Positions 27,132 through 35,118 of a stretch of 52,222 nucleotides of DNA are shown here, in pieces. Under the pieces are notes generated by a model, which made no database searches, was not told the origin of the DNA, and worked only from the letters and a program-made list of their open reading frames with translations. Every line of letters begins with the position of its first letter. The first letter of the stretch is position 1. The position numbers and the translations under genes are program-made. Source of the DNA: an uncultured Lachnospiraceae bacterium (GTDB lineage: Bacteria > Bacillota > Clostridia > Lachnospirales > Lachnospiraceae). The stretch lies in NCBI GenBank assembly GCA_947626915.1, contig CANQUA010000013.1, positions 1-52,222 of the forward strand, in the 5' to 3' direction.

Positions 27132-27941
27132 TCAGTTCGGATAGACGGCGCCTGCCGCCGCAATATATTCTGCAGCTTCCTCGCTTACCGCAAAATCGAG
27201 GAACGCCTGCGCTGCTGCGGAAAGGGTCACATCTTTTTTGGTGACCATCACAAAGGGACGCTGGATCGTGTAGCTTCCGTCCTTGACGGTGGCCTCGCTG
27301 GGAGCGACGCCGTTCACCTTGACAGCGGCGACGCTGCTGTCCACAGCGGAGAGAGAAGCGTATCCGATGGCGTTTTCATTGGAAGCCACATTGCCGATGA
27401 CATCGCCGGTGAAGCCGTATTCGTTGGTATAGGCGCAGGCATTTTCCACGCCCACGATCTCTTCGAAAGCGCTGCGCGTTCCGGAACCGTCCTCGCGTCC
27501 GTAGACCGCGATAGGCGCGTCTGCGCCGCCGAGTTCGGACCAGTTGGCGATCTTTCCGGTGAAAATGTCCGCGATCTGTTCCGTGGTCAGGTCCGCGACA
27601 GCGTTTTGGGGATTTACGACGACGGCGACGCCGTCCAGAGCGACCACATGAGCGACCGCGCCTTTCTCCGTCTCTTCCTGCGTAAGCTCCCGGCTGGAAA
27701 GCCCGATGTCGCAGGTCCCGTCCAGGACGCCGCTGATGCCGGAGCCGGAACCGGTGCCGGAGTAATTGACGGTGATGTCCGGATCCTTTGCCTTAAACGC
27801 CTCGGTCAGCGCCCCCATCACGTCCGCCATGGAGGTGGAGCCGTCGGTGTTGACGGTGCCGCCTTTCTGATTTCCGGAGCAGCCGGCCAGCATCGAGACC
27901 GCCAGGACCGCTCCGAGCGCGAATGAAACTGCTTTCTTCAT
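27132..27941 (-). CDS. pstS: Phosphate-binding lipoprotein PstS
   Basis: A 269-residue lipoprotein that captures phosphate outside the cell. The signal ends in the lipobox SMLAGC with C21 as the lipidated residue. The PstS family is clear from GSTSMADVMGALTEAF (phosphate-binding Ser/Thr), NYSGTGSGSGISGVLDG, IGLSSRELTQEE, DGVAVVVNPQN and VYGREDGSGTRSAFEE. Length is typical of Gram-positive PstS. It is first in the pstSCAB-phoU-regulator-sensor operon, with a PhoP-box-like repeat about 86 bases before its ATG. It ends two bases before pstC starts. Confidence 0.96.
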   Translation of the reverse strand: MKKAVSFALGAVLAVSMLAGCSGNQKGGTVNTDGSTSMADVMGALTEAFKAKDPDITVNYSGTGSGSGISGVLDGTCDIGLSSRELTQEETEKGAVAHVVALDGVAVVVNPQNAVADLTTEQIADIFTGKIANWSELGGADAPIAVYGREDGSGTRSAFEEIVGVENACAYTNEYGFTGDVIGNVASNENAIGYASLSAVDSSVAAVKVNGVAPSEATVKDGSYTIQRPFVMVTKKDVTLSAAAQAFLDFAVSEEAAEYIAAAGAVYPN

Positions 27942-28026
27942 TTCGTGATTCTCCTTTTTCTGTTTTTTGTTTTTCTTATCACAAGTCTAGGATAGTCCCG
28001 GAACGTCAAATCCTCTATCGCGGTTC

Positions 28027-28043
28027 TGTAAAATGAATGTAAA
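28027..28043 (-). promoter_or_regulatory. PhoP-box-like direct repeat upstream of pstS
   Basis: Read on the minus strand, TTTACA, five bases (TTCAT) and TTTACA match the Bacillus PhoP box pattern (TTHACA, N5, TTHACA) exactly. It lies 86 bases upstream of pstS in the same orientation as the operon, consistent with activation by the operon-encoded regulator. No clear -10 was placed. Confidence 0.75.
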
Positions 28044-28228
28044 ATCGGTACGCCGCGGCCGCGGATCGCTCTCTGAAACTGTCCATACCGCCATCATAAC
28101 GGCGGCCCTGTCCGGGTACTGCCGGCACAGTGTCTCCAATTATCGGAAAGGAGCTGCATGACGGCCCAAATGAAGAACCAGGCGTGCGCCTGCCGCTTCT
28201 GCCGCCTTTTAGAGTGAGAAAATGTCTC

Positions 28229-28257
28229 TTGCTTTAGGGATGCGTTTGTTTTATAAT
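28229..28257 (+). promoter_or_regulatory. Promoter of the intact Rpn cassette
   Basis: TTGCTT (28229-28234), a 17-base spacer and TATAAT (28252-28257), in the same place as in the decayed copy (4950-4978). The roughly 85-base leader between promoter and gene is also conserved between copies, including ggttttccggtatgtctt. Confidence 0.7.
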
Positions 28258-28343
28258 GAATTACAAGCCATATTCGACGGTTTTCCGGTATGTCTTGACT
28301 CCTCCGCCCCCATGTGCGCCCACAATCAGGAGGAACGTAGGAA

Positions 28344-29654
28344 GTGAAAAAGACTTTAGACAAAACCATTTCCTGCATAAGAGAAACTCCAGAGGAGAAA
28401 AATACAGAAGATAAAATGACAGAGGGCCGGTATAGCCCGGATGAAAGTACGATAGAGGAAGAAACCGTAAATGAGAGCGCAGCTGATAGGGACGGCGCGA
28501 GGGAAGAGGATGATTCGTATTCCCCGGCCGCGCACGTCCGGGACGCCAACAGCCGGACCATTTTCCGCAGCCGCCAGCTCACCTGTCAGTTTTTGCGGGA
28601 TTACAGCGGCCTCTCGATATTCTCCGACCTGCAGCCGGAGGACATCGAGGACGTGACGGACCATTACCGGGCGTTTCTGGGTGTTGAGTTTGAAGCGGAT
28701 ACAGTAAAAAAGGTGCGGATCCGGGTACCGGGCGGCGAGCGGGAGGTCTTCGTACTCCCCTTGATCGAACATAAGTCCAGCGTGGACTACGATGTTGCCA
28801 TGCAGCTGCTCCGGTATATGGCCGTGATCTGGTACGATTACAAAAAGCAGCAGGACGGCCTTAAGAAAGGCAGCAGCGGCCGCAAAGGATTTCGTTATCC
28901 ACCGATCATCCCGATCGTGTACTATGAGGGACGGGCGGAATGGACTGCGGACATGCGGCTGTCGGACCGGATCGATCTAAGCGATGGAATCAAAGAGTAC
29001 ATACCGGACTTCACCTACAAAGTGGTGCGGGTACACGGCTATGGGAACGAAGAACTGAAAAAGAAACACAACGAGATGTCCCTGGTGATGATGATCAACC
29101 GGATCCAGGGTCCGGAAGATTACACAGAGTTTTGGGAAACGTCGCGTGATTACGTGGACGAGATCTACGACGGGACGCCGGAGGAGATCCGCGGTATTTA
29201 CCGTGAGATCCTGTGGTCGCTGTTCCAAAAGATGAATGTGCCGGTGGAAGAGGCCAGGGAGAAGCTGGCGGAAATGGAGGAAAGCGGTATGGGATATCTG
29301 TTTGAGAATGCAAATTTTGACGGCATGAACATACAGGCGGAACGCAGGAACAGGGCGGAACTGGCGGCTGCGAAGCAGGAGTTAAATGATGCGAAGCAGG
29401 AGTTAAATGATGCGAAGCAGGAGTTGGAGGCTGAAAAACGCATGCGGGAAGCAGCGAACCGAAGACTGGAAGCAGCGGGCCGGGAGCTGAAGCAAACGTC
29501 GGTTACGCTTACCCATGTTTTGGGTCAGCTGGTCGCCATCTGCCGGGGTGAAAAATTATCCCGGGAAGAAACGATCGAGTGCCTGCAGGAGCGGTACGGC
29601 CTGGATGCCGGAAACGCCGTTTCTGCAGTGGAACAGTTTTGGGAGAAAGAATAA
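28344..29654 (+). CDS. Rpn family recombination-promoting nuclease / putative transposase (PD-(D/E)XK)
   Basis: A 436-residue protein starting with GTG at 28344 behind aggagg. An acidic N-terminal extension (about 1-65) precedes the conserved start of the family (RTIFRSRQLTCQFLRDYSGL). The PD-(D/E)XK nuclease core includes the acidic strand and the E-x-K motif in LPLIEHKSSVDYDVAMQLLRYM (here near residues 140-160) and RYPPIIPIVYYEGRAEWT. From about 335 to 390 a coiled coil built of AAKQELNDAKQEL-type heptads leads to a C-terminal helical tail. Rpn proteins promote recombination and are carried in many copies in gut bacteria. Its own promoter, leader and terminator are conserved with the decayed copy at 5 kb, suggesting the whole 1.5-kb unit was duplicated. 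No flanking transposase or inverted ends were found. Confidence 0.85.
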   Translation: MKKTLDKTISCIRETPEEKNTEDKMTEGRYSPDESTIEEETVNESAADRDGAREEDDSYSPAAHVRDANSRTIFRSRQLTCQFLRDYSGLSIFSDLQPEDIEDVTDHYRAFLGVEFEADTVKKVRIRVPGGEREVFVLPLIEHKSSVDYDVAMQLLRYMAVIWYDYKKQQDGLKKGSSGRKGFRYPPIIPIVYYEGRAEWTADMRLSDRIDLSDGIKEYIPDFTYKVVRVHGYGNEELKKKHNEMSLVMMINRIQGPEDYTEFWETSRDYVDEIYDGTPEEIRGIYREILWSLFQKMNVPVEEAREKLAEMEESGMGYLFENANFDGMNIQAERRNRAELAAAKQELNDAKQELNDAKQELEAEKRMREAANRRLEAAGRELKQTSVTLTHVLGQLVAICRGEKLSREETIECLQERYGLDAGNAVSAVEQFWEKE

Positions 29655-29736
29655 CGGCGCACAGCGGGGGAGAGGAGTGAAAGACCGGCAGCTCCGGAGC
29701 TGCTTATATGGCGGATCTATGTACGGGGAGAGATAC

Positions 29737-29783
29737 AGAAAAGTCCTTTTGAGGAGAGCGGATCAGTTCAAAAGGACTTTTCT
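29737..29783. terminator. Terminator hairpin of the intact Rpn cassette
   Basis: Perfect 16-base arms agaaaagtccttttga (29737-29752) and tcaaaaggacttttct (29768-29783), 15-base loop, T-rich end. Near-identical to 6035-6079. Confidence 0.78.
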
Positions 29784-29882
29784 TTGTTCAGGGGGGCCGA
29801 AGCCCAGTTGTAATTGAGCGTTGTAAGGGGCGCAGAACGATGGTGAAAGAAACTCTTTATTATATGCACGTTCTGTTCCATA

Positions 29883-29954
29883 TTGGATCAGAGCATGATC
29901 AGACCATGATCAGACCATGATCAGACCGTGCTCAGGCCATGATAAAATCATGAC
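29883..29954 (+). repeat. 11-bp tandem repeat array
   Basis: About 6.5 units of 11 bases: three exact copies of catgatcagac (29894-29926), flanked by diverged units (ttggatcagag, cgtgctcaggc, catgataaaat, catgac). The gatcagac core contains GATC. It ends nine bases before the 3' end of the XRE/TPR gene. The region 29784-29882 before it holds nothing I recognise. Confidence 0.8.
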
Positions 29955-29962
29955 AAAACCTC

Positions 29963-30976
29963 CTACACGCCCTGCAATTTACGTATTTCTCTGCGCGCCC
30001 ACTCTACGGTTTCGCTGTCATAGTCATTAAAATCCGATGCCAGCGTGTTTGTGATGAGCTGCCATGCTTCGATCGCCTCGGCGTTTCTTCCCAGCTTTGT
30101 GTAAAGGAAAGCAAGAGAAAAGACGGAGTCGAGAGGTCTGGGCGGAACGGCGGCCCGAAACGCTTTCTGAAAGCACTCGATTGCCCGTTCATATTCATGG
30201 ATCCGGTTGAACCGTTCCCCGATCTCATATTGCCCCATACTGTCGTCCTCGGATACGGTGTTCCAGATTGCCTTGGCGCGTGCTGCATTTCCTTTTGCCA
30301 GTTCCAGGTCGCCTGAGAGTACCTGGCGCAGATATTCCTCGCCGCTGCCGGGCTGCATCCGGCGAATAGATTCCTCCGCTTTCTCAAAATACCGCTGGCG
30401 GATCATCGCTTCGATCAGGTGGACCATAAGTCCGAGATTTTGAGGATATTTTTTCGCATAGGGCTCGCATACGCGAATCAGCCAGTCGTCGTCGCTGTGG
30501 GCCTTATAAACGCCGCCTCCGCGCACCTGGGAATACAGATGAAAAATTTCCTCATCGAGCGGGGCATGTTCCATGGCCCGCTCCAGCATTCTTCCCGCCT
30601 CCAGCAGATCGTTATTGGTCCTGGACAAATGTAAGCGGGCGTATAATTTCAAAGCGCGGATATTATCCGGATCATCCTGCAAAGAAGCGTCCAGTATTCG
30701 TCTGGCGTAGAGGTAGCTTTGTTCAGACAATCTGTGGGACAGGCTCTCTTCCACGCGCTTCAGTTCATCTTCATGATCGACGGAAAACAGATCGTCGATC
30801 CGGACGCCGAAAAACTCCGCGATCTTCGGCAGCAGGGCGATGTCCGGCATGGTCGTTCCAGTCTCCCATTTACTGACCGCCTGAAAGGAAATGCCTAAAT
30901 ATTCAGCGACCTCCTCCTGCGTGATCCCCATGTCCGTCCGCAGCTTTTTGATTGTGCCTCCGATATCCATATTCAT
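29963..30976 (-). CDS. XRE-family transcriptional regulator with TPR-like C-terminal region
   Basis: A 337-residue regulator. ATG at 30976 has GGAGGA 8 bases upstream; the frame extends 15 codons further but without a site. Residues 5-60 are a Cro/CI-type helix-turn-helix (LRTDMGITQEEVAEYLGISF, VSKWETGTTMPDIALLPKIA). The remaining 270 residues are helical with TPR-like pairs, for example ARRILDASLQDDPDNIRALK, ARLHLSRTNNDLLEAGRMLE and AFLYTKLGRNAEAIEAWQLI. Such proteins often respond to a peptide or nutritional signal through the TPR part. On the minus strand a TTGAAA, 17-base spacer and TAAGAT lie upstream and could be its promoter. Its target genes are unknown; the divergent acetyltransferase/methyltransferase pair is a candidate. 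Confidence 0.85.
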   Translation of the reverse strand: MNMDIGGTIKKLRTDMGITQEEVAEYLGISFQAVSKWETGTTMPDIALLPKIAEFFGVRIDDLFSVDHEDELKRVEESLSHRLSEQSYLYARRILDASLQDDPDNIRALKLYARLHLSRTNNDLLEAGRMLERAMEHAPLDEEIFHLYSQVRGGGVYKAHSDDDWLIRVCEPYAKKYPQNLGLMVHLIEAMIRQRYFEKAEESIRRMQPGSGEEYLRQVLSGDLELAKGNAARAKAIWNTVSEDDSMGQYEIGERFNRIHEYERAIECFQKAFRAAVPPRPLDSVFSLAFLYTKLGRNAEAIEAWQLITNTLASDFNDYDSETVEWARREIRKLQGV

Positions 30977-31148
30977 GGTTGATTCCTCCGATCGTAATGT
31001 TTTTTGTGTCGGCCGATACATAGATCTTATACGATAGGGCGCGTTATTTCAATAACTGCGCGCTTTAACGGACTCGCCGGACAGTTGAATTGTTCTTATG
31101 AAAATATCATAGCGCCGGAACAAGGGAAAGAAACCGTCAGAACGAATA

Positions 31149-31177
31149 TTGTTCACGGCCTGAAAATATGCTATACT
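31149..31177 (+). promoter_or_regulatory. Promoter of the acetyltransferase-methyltransferase pair
   Basis: TTGTTC (31149-31154), a 17-base spacer and TATACT (31172-31177), 61 bases upstream of the acetyltransferase ATG. Confidence 0.6.
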
Positions 31178-31237
31178 TTCCTTGTTCAGAAGGGAATGTG
31201 CTTTTCTGCAAATCCGGCTTTGCGCTGAGGGGGAGAT

Positions 31238-31678
31238 ATGGAAATACGAAATATGCAGCTAAAGGATTATGATCAGGTCTATGCTTTATGGCTTAGTTGT
31301 CCGGGCATGGGATTGAATAACCTGGATGATTCGCGGGAAGGCATTTCCAGGTATCTTGTTCGGAATCCGGATACCTGCTTCGTTGCTGTGGAGCAGGGAC
31401 GCATCGTCGGGGCAATTTTAGCCGGGCACGATGGCCGCCGCGGTTATATCAGTCATACGGCCGTATCGCCCGCACATCAGCGACAGGGAATTGGCAGGCA
31501 GCTGGTAGAAACCGCTCTGAAAGCATTCGGACAGCAAGGCATCCATAAGGTTAATCTGGTTGTTTTTTCTTACAACGAAAACGGGAATGCTTTCTGGGAG
31601 AAAATGGGGTTTACAACGCGTCCGGATTTGATCTATCGAAACCGTGCCCTGACGGATATGGTACGTATCGATACGTAA
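31238..31678 (+). CDS. GNAT family N-acetyltransferase
   Basis: A 146-residue single-domain acetyltransferase that moves an acetyl group from acetyl-CoA to an amine. The core motif A is AAVSPAHQRQGIGRQLVETAL-like (here AVSPAHQRQGIGRQLVE), following the strand GYISHTAV. The closing YNENGNAFWEKMGF is the typical motif B. The N-terminal NMQLKDYDQVYALWLSCPG is common in RimI/YpeA-like members. ATG at 31238 has a GGGGGAG site. It shares a probable transcript with the methyltransferase 25 bases downstream. The substrate is not predictable; small-molecule or protein acetylation are both possible. Confidence 0.9.
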   Translation: MEIRNMQLKDYDQVYALWLSCPGMGLNNLDDSREGISRYLVRNPDTCFVAVEQGRIVGAILAGHDGRRGYISHTAVSPAHQRQGIGRQLVETALKAFGQQGIHKVNLVVFSYNENGNAFWEKMGFTTRPDLIYRNRALTDMVRIDT

Positions 31679-31703
31679 CAAACGGGAAACAGGAGGTGAG
31701 GAC

Positions 31704-32357
31704 TTGTTAGATAAAACAGGTTTTGACTTGTGGGCGGATGATTATGACAAAGCGGTCGGCATTTCCGACGAAGAAAAAACATATCCCTTTGCCGGGTACA
31801 AGGATGTGCTGGGACGCATCTTTCAAATCATTATGGAAAAGGAAAATGCAGCTGTACTTGACATAGGGTTCGGTACCGGTACGCTTACGACAAAATTATA
31901 TGAGCACGGTTGTACTGTTTATGGACAGGATTTCTCGTCCGGAATGATCGAATTGGCAAGCAGGAAAATGCCGGATGCGAAGCTCTGTCAGGGAGATTTT
32001 ACACAGGGCTTAGCGGAACCGTTGTATCATCAGAGCTATGATTTTATTGTGGCGACGTACTCTCTGCATCATTTGACGGATGAACAAAGGCCAGCGTTTC
32101 TCCGCGCTTTGCAGAACTGTCTGAAAGAGAACGGGCGAATTTTGATTGGCGACGTTGCGTTTGAGACCCGTGAGAAGCTGAAGCAATGCCGGGAGGCGGC
32201 CGGCGATGAATGGGATGATGAAGAAAGCTATTTTGTTGCGGATGAACTGAAAAGCGCTTTCCCGAATCTCTCTTTTACGCAGGTTTCATACTGCGCAGGG
32301 ATACTGGCTTTGGGGCGGCCGGTTCCCGTCTGCCGCTCTGAAAGCTCCAAAATCTGA
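31704..32357 (+). CDS. Class I SAM-dependent methyltransferase
   Basis: A 217-residue methyltransferase starting with TTG at 31704, 7 bases after aggagg (31691-31696); no other start fits. Motif I is VLDIGFGTGTLTTKL, followed by the acidic end of strand 2 (VYGQDFSSGMIELA), DAKLCQGDF and YDFIVATYSLHHLTDEQ, the usual order of the Rossmann methyltransferase fold (Methyltransf_25/11 type). The N-terminal FDLWADDYDKAVGISDEEKTYPFAGY is shared by many small clostridial methyltransferases of unknown substrate. Probably cotranscribed with the acetyltransferase, so the two may modify the same small molecule. Confidence 0.9.
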   Translation: MLDKTGFDLWADDYDKAVGISDEEKTYPFAGYKDVLGRIFQIIMEKENAAVLDIGFGTGTLTTKLYEHGCTVYGQDFSSGMIELASRKMPDAKLCQGDFTQGLAEPLYHQSYDFIVATYSLHHLTDEQRPAFLRALQNCLKENGRILIGDVAFETREKLKQCREAAGDEWDDEESYFVADELKSAFPNLSFTQVSYCAGILALGRPVPVCRSESSKI

Positions 32358-32372
32358 ATACCGGAATACACG

Positions 32373-32402
32373 GGCGGTCTTGTGCGTCGGCACGAGGCCG
32401 CC
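32373..32402 (+). terminator. Hairpin after the methyltransferase gene
   Basis: ggcggtcttgtgc pairs with gcacgaggccgcc through a four-base loop with two G-U pairs. No T run follows, so it may be a weak terminator or a structured end. Confidence 0.45.
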
Positions 32403-32490
32403 TTCCGCGTCCTGCATATTCATTTTACATCCATGATGACGGCTTATTGCTTGCATAACCGGTTAGAATCTTCCGCGTTCTAAGCAGCTG

Positions 32491-32543
32491 AAGCGCCGCT
32501 TAACTTCGCTTTAGAGCGCGCTCATTGTGATCAAGCGGCGCTT
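32491..32543. promoter_or_regulatory. Pair of short palindromes around the regulator-exporter promoter
   Basis: aagcgccgctt (32491-32501) and aagcggcgctt (32533-32543) are each palindromic apart from the central base and are inverted copies of one another. Their centres are 42 bases apart, about four helical turns. The second lies inside the spacer of the promoter at 32525-32553. Likely operator sites for the XRE regulator encoded directly downstream. Confidence 0.6.
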
Positions 32544-32553
32544 GTACTATAAT
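32525..32553 (+). promoter_or_regulatory. Promoter of the XRE regulator/ABC exporter operon
   Basis: TTGTGA (32525-32530), a 17-base spacer and TATAAT (32548-32553), 31 bases before the regulator ATG. Confidence 0.75.
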
Positions 32554-32583
32554 AGGAGCAACGTTATACTAGGAGGGCGAATC

Positions 32584-33414
32584 ATGAGTTATTCGATCGT
32601 TGGCGAGCAGATATTAAAATTCAGAAAAGAAAAGGGACTCACGCAAAAGGAACTGGGCGAGGCGATCGGCGTCAGCAGCTCCGCAGTCTCTCAGTGGGAG
32701 AGCGGAGGGACGCCGGATATCTCGCTGCTGCCGGCATTGTCCGACGTCCTGGGCGTGACGGTGGACGCGCTGTTCGGAAGAACCGAGGCGCGGCGGGAGG
32801 ACATAGGGGAGACCATCAGGCAATATCTCGCTTCCCTGCCGGAAGAAAAGCTTATGGAGCGGATCGTCTCGCTCATGCGCGAGATGGCGCTTTACGGGTG
32901 CCTGGACAAGGTGGCAGGCATTATGGACTTTAACAGCATTCAGGAAGGCTCAGGGGAAACGGTCCTGATCACCAAAGAAGGGTTTATCGCGGCGATCCTG
33001 TCCGAGGAGCAGTCGTTTTTATCCGCCGCGTGGGGCGGGCAGGGCGATCTCGCCGGCCTCCTTTCTCCCGGCGAGGATGCGGCCGGACTGTTCGGCCTGT
33101 TGTCGTCGCCCCATGCGCTGACGATGCTTATAACGCTGTACCGCGAAGCGCCCAGGCACCGCACCGCCGGCGTGCTGGCGAAGCTCTCCGGTATCCCGCA
33201 GAGCGAGGCGGAAGAGATCCTGCAGAAGCTCACCGAACACCAGCTGGCGGAGGATCTGATGCTTGAAACAGAGGACGGAACCACCATGGCCTACGCCGTC
33301 AAAATGAACCGGACCATCATGCCGATCCTGGCGGCGGCGCATTTTACGGCCGGGCAGACGGACGGCATCTGGATCCTCACCGATAAAAGGAACCTCGGCA
33401 AGGGAGGGAAATAA
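32584..33414 (+). CDS. XRE-family transcriptional regulator
   Basis: A 276-residue regulator; ATG at 32584 is 7 bases after aggagg (32571-32576). Residues 5-60 form a classic helix-turn-helix (ILKFRKEKGLTQKELGEAIG, SSSAVSQWESGGTPDISLLPAL). The remaining part contains a winged-helix-like region (HRTAGVLAKLSGIPQSEAEEILQKL) resembling an ArsR/effector domain and a C-terminal segment similar to members that control ABC exporters. The stop codon directly abuts the ATG of the exporter gene, so this is a two-gene operon. Autorepression through the AAGCG.CGCTT sites is a plausible mechanism, relieved by the exporter substrate. Confidence 0.85.
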   Translation: MSYSIVGEQILKFRKEKGLTQKELGEAIGVSSSAVSQWESGGTPDISLLPALSDVLGVTVDALFGRTEARREDIGETIRQYLASLPEEKLMERIVSLMREMALYGCLDKVAGIMDFNSIQEGSGETVLITKEGFIAAILSEEQSFLSAAWGGQGDLAGLLSPGEDAAGLFGLLSSPHALTMLITLYREAPRHRTAGVLAKLSGIPQSEAEEILQKLTEHQLAEDLMLETEDGTTMAYAVKMNRTIMPILAAAHFTAGQTDGIWILTDKRNLGKGGK

Positions 33415-35052
33415 ATGCTTCGCTATTTTAAAAAACACATGGTACTGGCCTCCGCGGCGCTTCTGCTGGGGATCCTGACCCAGCTTTTGACGCCTTTGTC
33501 CGCGGTTTTGGAGCAGCGGCTGATCGACCTCATCGTATCGGGAAATATTTCCGGCTTTCTGCGCTTTTTATGGGTCGCGGGCATCGGGGTTCTGGCGATC
33601 GCGATGGGTTATTTTCTGAACGGCATCGCCGAGAAATGGTTCACCGCCGTGTTTTGGGAGGATTTGCGGAACGACCTTTATGACGGCATTATGAAACGGA
33701 GCGCCGCCCGTTTTGCGGAGAAAGACACGGCGGTCTATATGTCCTACGTAGACAGCGCCGTCGGAACCGTGGTCCAAAACCTGACGAGACCGGTATTTTA
33801 TCTCATCAGCTGCGGCGTCTCCGCCCTCGCCGTGCTGGGAATCATGATCCGGTACAGTCCGTTTCTGGCGGTCCTGTCCGTCCTTTGCGGCGGCATTTCG
33901 ATGATCCTGCCGCTTTTGTTCAATCAAACGTTCGCCAAACTGCTGACCGAACAGAGGAAGCTCAGCGCCGCCATGAGCGTTCAGCTCAAGGAGTCCTTCG
34001 GCGGCCATGAGGTCATCGCTTCCTACGGAGTCTTCCCCCATCTGCGCAGCCGGTTCATAAAGGCCAGCGCGGACGTGGCGCGTCTGGATAAAAAGATGGG
34101 CGTCGCCGTCGCGGAGCTTGAAAATACCGGGCGATTCATGGACTGGCTGGCGTGGGTCGTCACATTTTTTGCGGCCGGCGCCATGGCCGCGCGGGGAGAA
34201 ATCACCGTCGGGACGCTGGTGCTGTTCATCACGCTGTTCGGCTTTTTCAGCAGCTGCCTCACGATATACGCCGAAATGCTGCCGCTTCTTTTGGGGAACC
34301 GGAAGAACAGCCGGCTGCTGCTGGACATCATCGACGACGACCGGAATGAATTTACCGGCACCGCGCCCGCGCGCCTTGAAAACGCCTTAGAGATTCGCGG
34401 TCTGTCGTTCCGGTATAAGGAAGAGGTCCCGGTCATTGAAAATCTCAGCATGACGATCCGCAAGAACGAAAAGGTAGCGCTGACCGGCCAGAGCGGCTGC
34501 GGGAAATCCACGCTGATCCGGCTTCTGACCGGCCGTTACGCGGACTACCGGGGCGCTATCCGCTATGACGGCGCGGAGCTTCACGATATCGATCCGGAGG
34601 AACTCCGGAAGCTGGTCGCCGTCATTCATCAGAACACGTTCATCTTTAACGATACGCTGAGATTCAACATTTGTCTCGGAGAAAACTTTACGGAGGAGGC
34701 CCTTGCACGCGCGGTCCGGCTCTCGGGCGTAGAGCGCTTTCTAAGCAATATTCCGGGCGGGCTGGACGGAGACTGCGGTGAAAACGGCTCGAAACTGTCC
34801 GGCGGAGAGCGCCAGCGCGTGGCGCTTGCGAGGGCGCTGATCCGCGATGTGCATGTGCTGATCCTGGACGAGGGCGTTTCGGCGATCGATGTAGCCGCCG
34901 CCAACGAGATCGAGCAGGAGCTTTTGGATAGGAAGGATCTGACGCTTCTGACCGTGACTCACCGGATCCGGGACGGGCTTACGCAGCAGTACGACCGGAT
35001 CCTGACAATGGAGGACGGTACGGTGAAAGAGAAGAAAGAACGATTCGGATAG
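33415..35052 (+). CDS. ABC transporter, fused permease and ATPase (half exporter)
   Basis: A 545-residue type I ABC half-transporter, probably acting as a homodimer to export a drug, peptide or lipid. The first 310 residues hold six hydrophobic segments starting with LASAALLLGILTQLLTPLSA. The ATPase part has Walker A LTGQSGCGKSTLIRLL, Q-loop VIHQNTFIFND, signature LSGGERQRVALARAL, Walker B VLILDEGVSAID and H-loop VTHRI. Catalytic glutamate is present. ATG at 33415 directly follows the regulator stop with an aagggaggg site inside the regulator gene, so expression is coupled. There is no second half-transporter nearby. Confidence 0.93.
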   Translation: MLRYFKKHMVLASAALLLGILTQLLTPLSAVLEQRLIDLIVSGNISGFLRFLWVAGIGVLAIAMGYFLNGIAEKWFTAVFWEDLRNDLYDGIMKRSAARFAEKDTAVYMSYVDSAVGTVVQNLTRPVFYLISCGVSALAVLGIMIRYSPFLAVLSVLCGGISMILPLLFNQTFAKLLTEQRKLSAAMSVQLKESFGGHEVIASYGVFPHLRSRFIKASADVARLDKKMGVAVAELENTGRFMDWLAWVVTFFAAGAMAARGEITVGTLVLFITLFGFFSSCLTIYAEMLPLLLGNRKNSRLLLDIIDDDRNEFTGTAPARLENALEIRGLSFRYKEEVPVIENLSMTIRKNEKVALTGQSGCGKSTLIRLLTGRYADYRGAIRYDGAELHDIDPEELRKLVAVIHQNTFIFNDTLRFNICLGENFTEEALARAVRLSGVERFLSNIPGGLDGDCGENGSKLSGGERQRVALARALIRDVHVLILDEGVSAIDVAAANEIEQELLDRKDLTLLTVTHRIRDGLTQQYDRILTMEDGTVKEKKERFG

Positions 35053-35118
35053 AGATTTTTTTCCGTCCGGGCGCTGCGTGTTCAGGCTTTTCCGTCCGGG
35101 CGTTCCCCATTTTTACGA

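Noticed and set aside
29883-29954. CRISPR-like array
   Set aside because: Units are 11 bases with no spacers; this is a simple tandem repeat and there are no cas genes.
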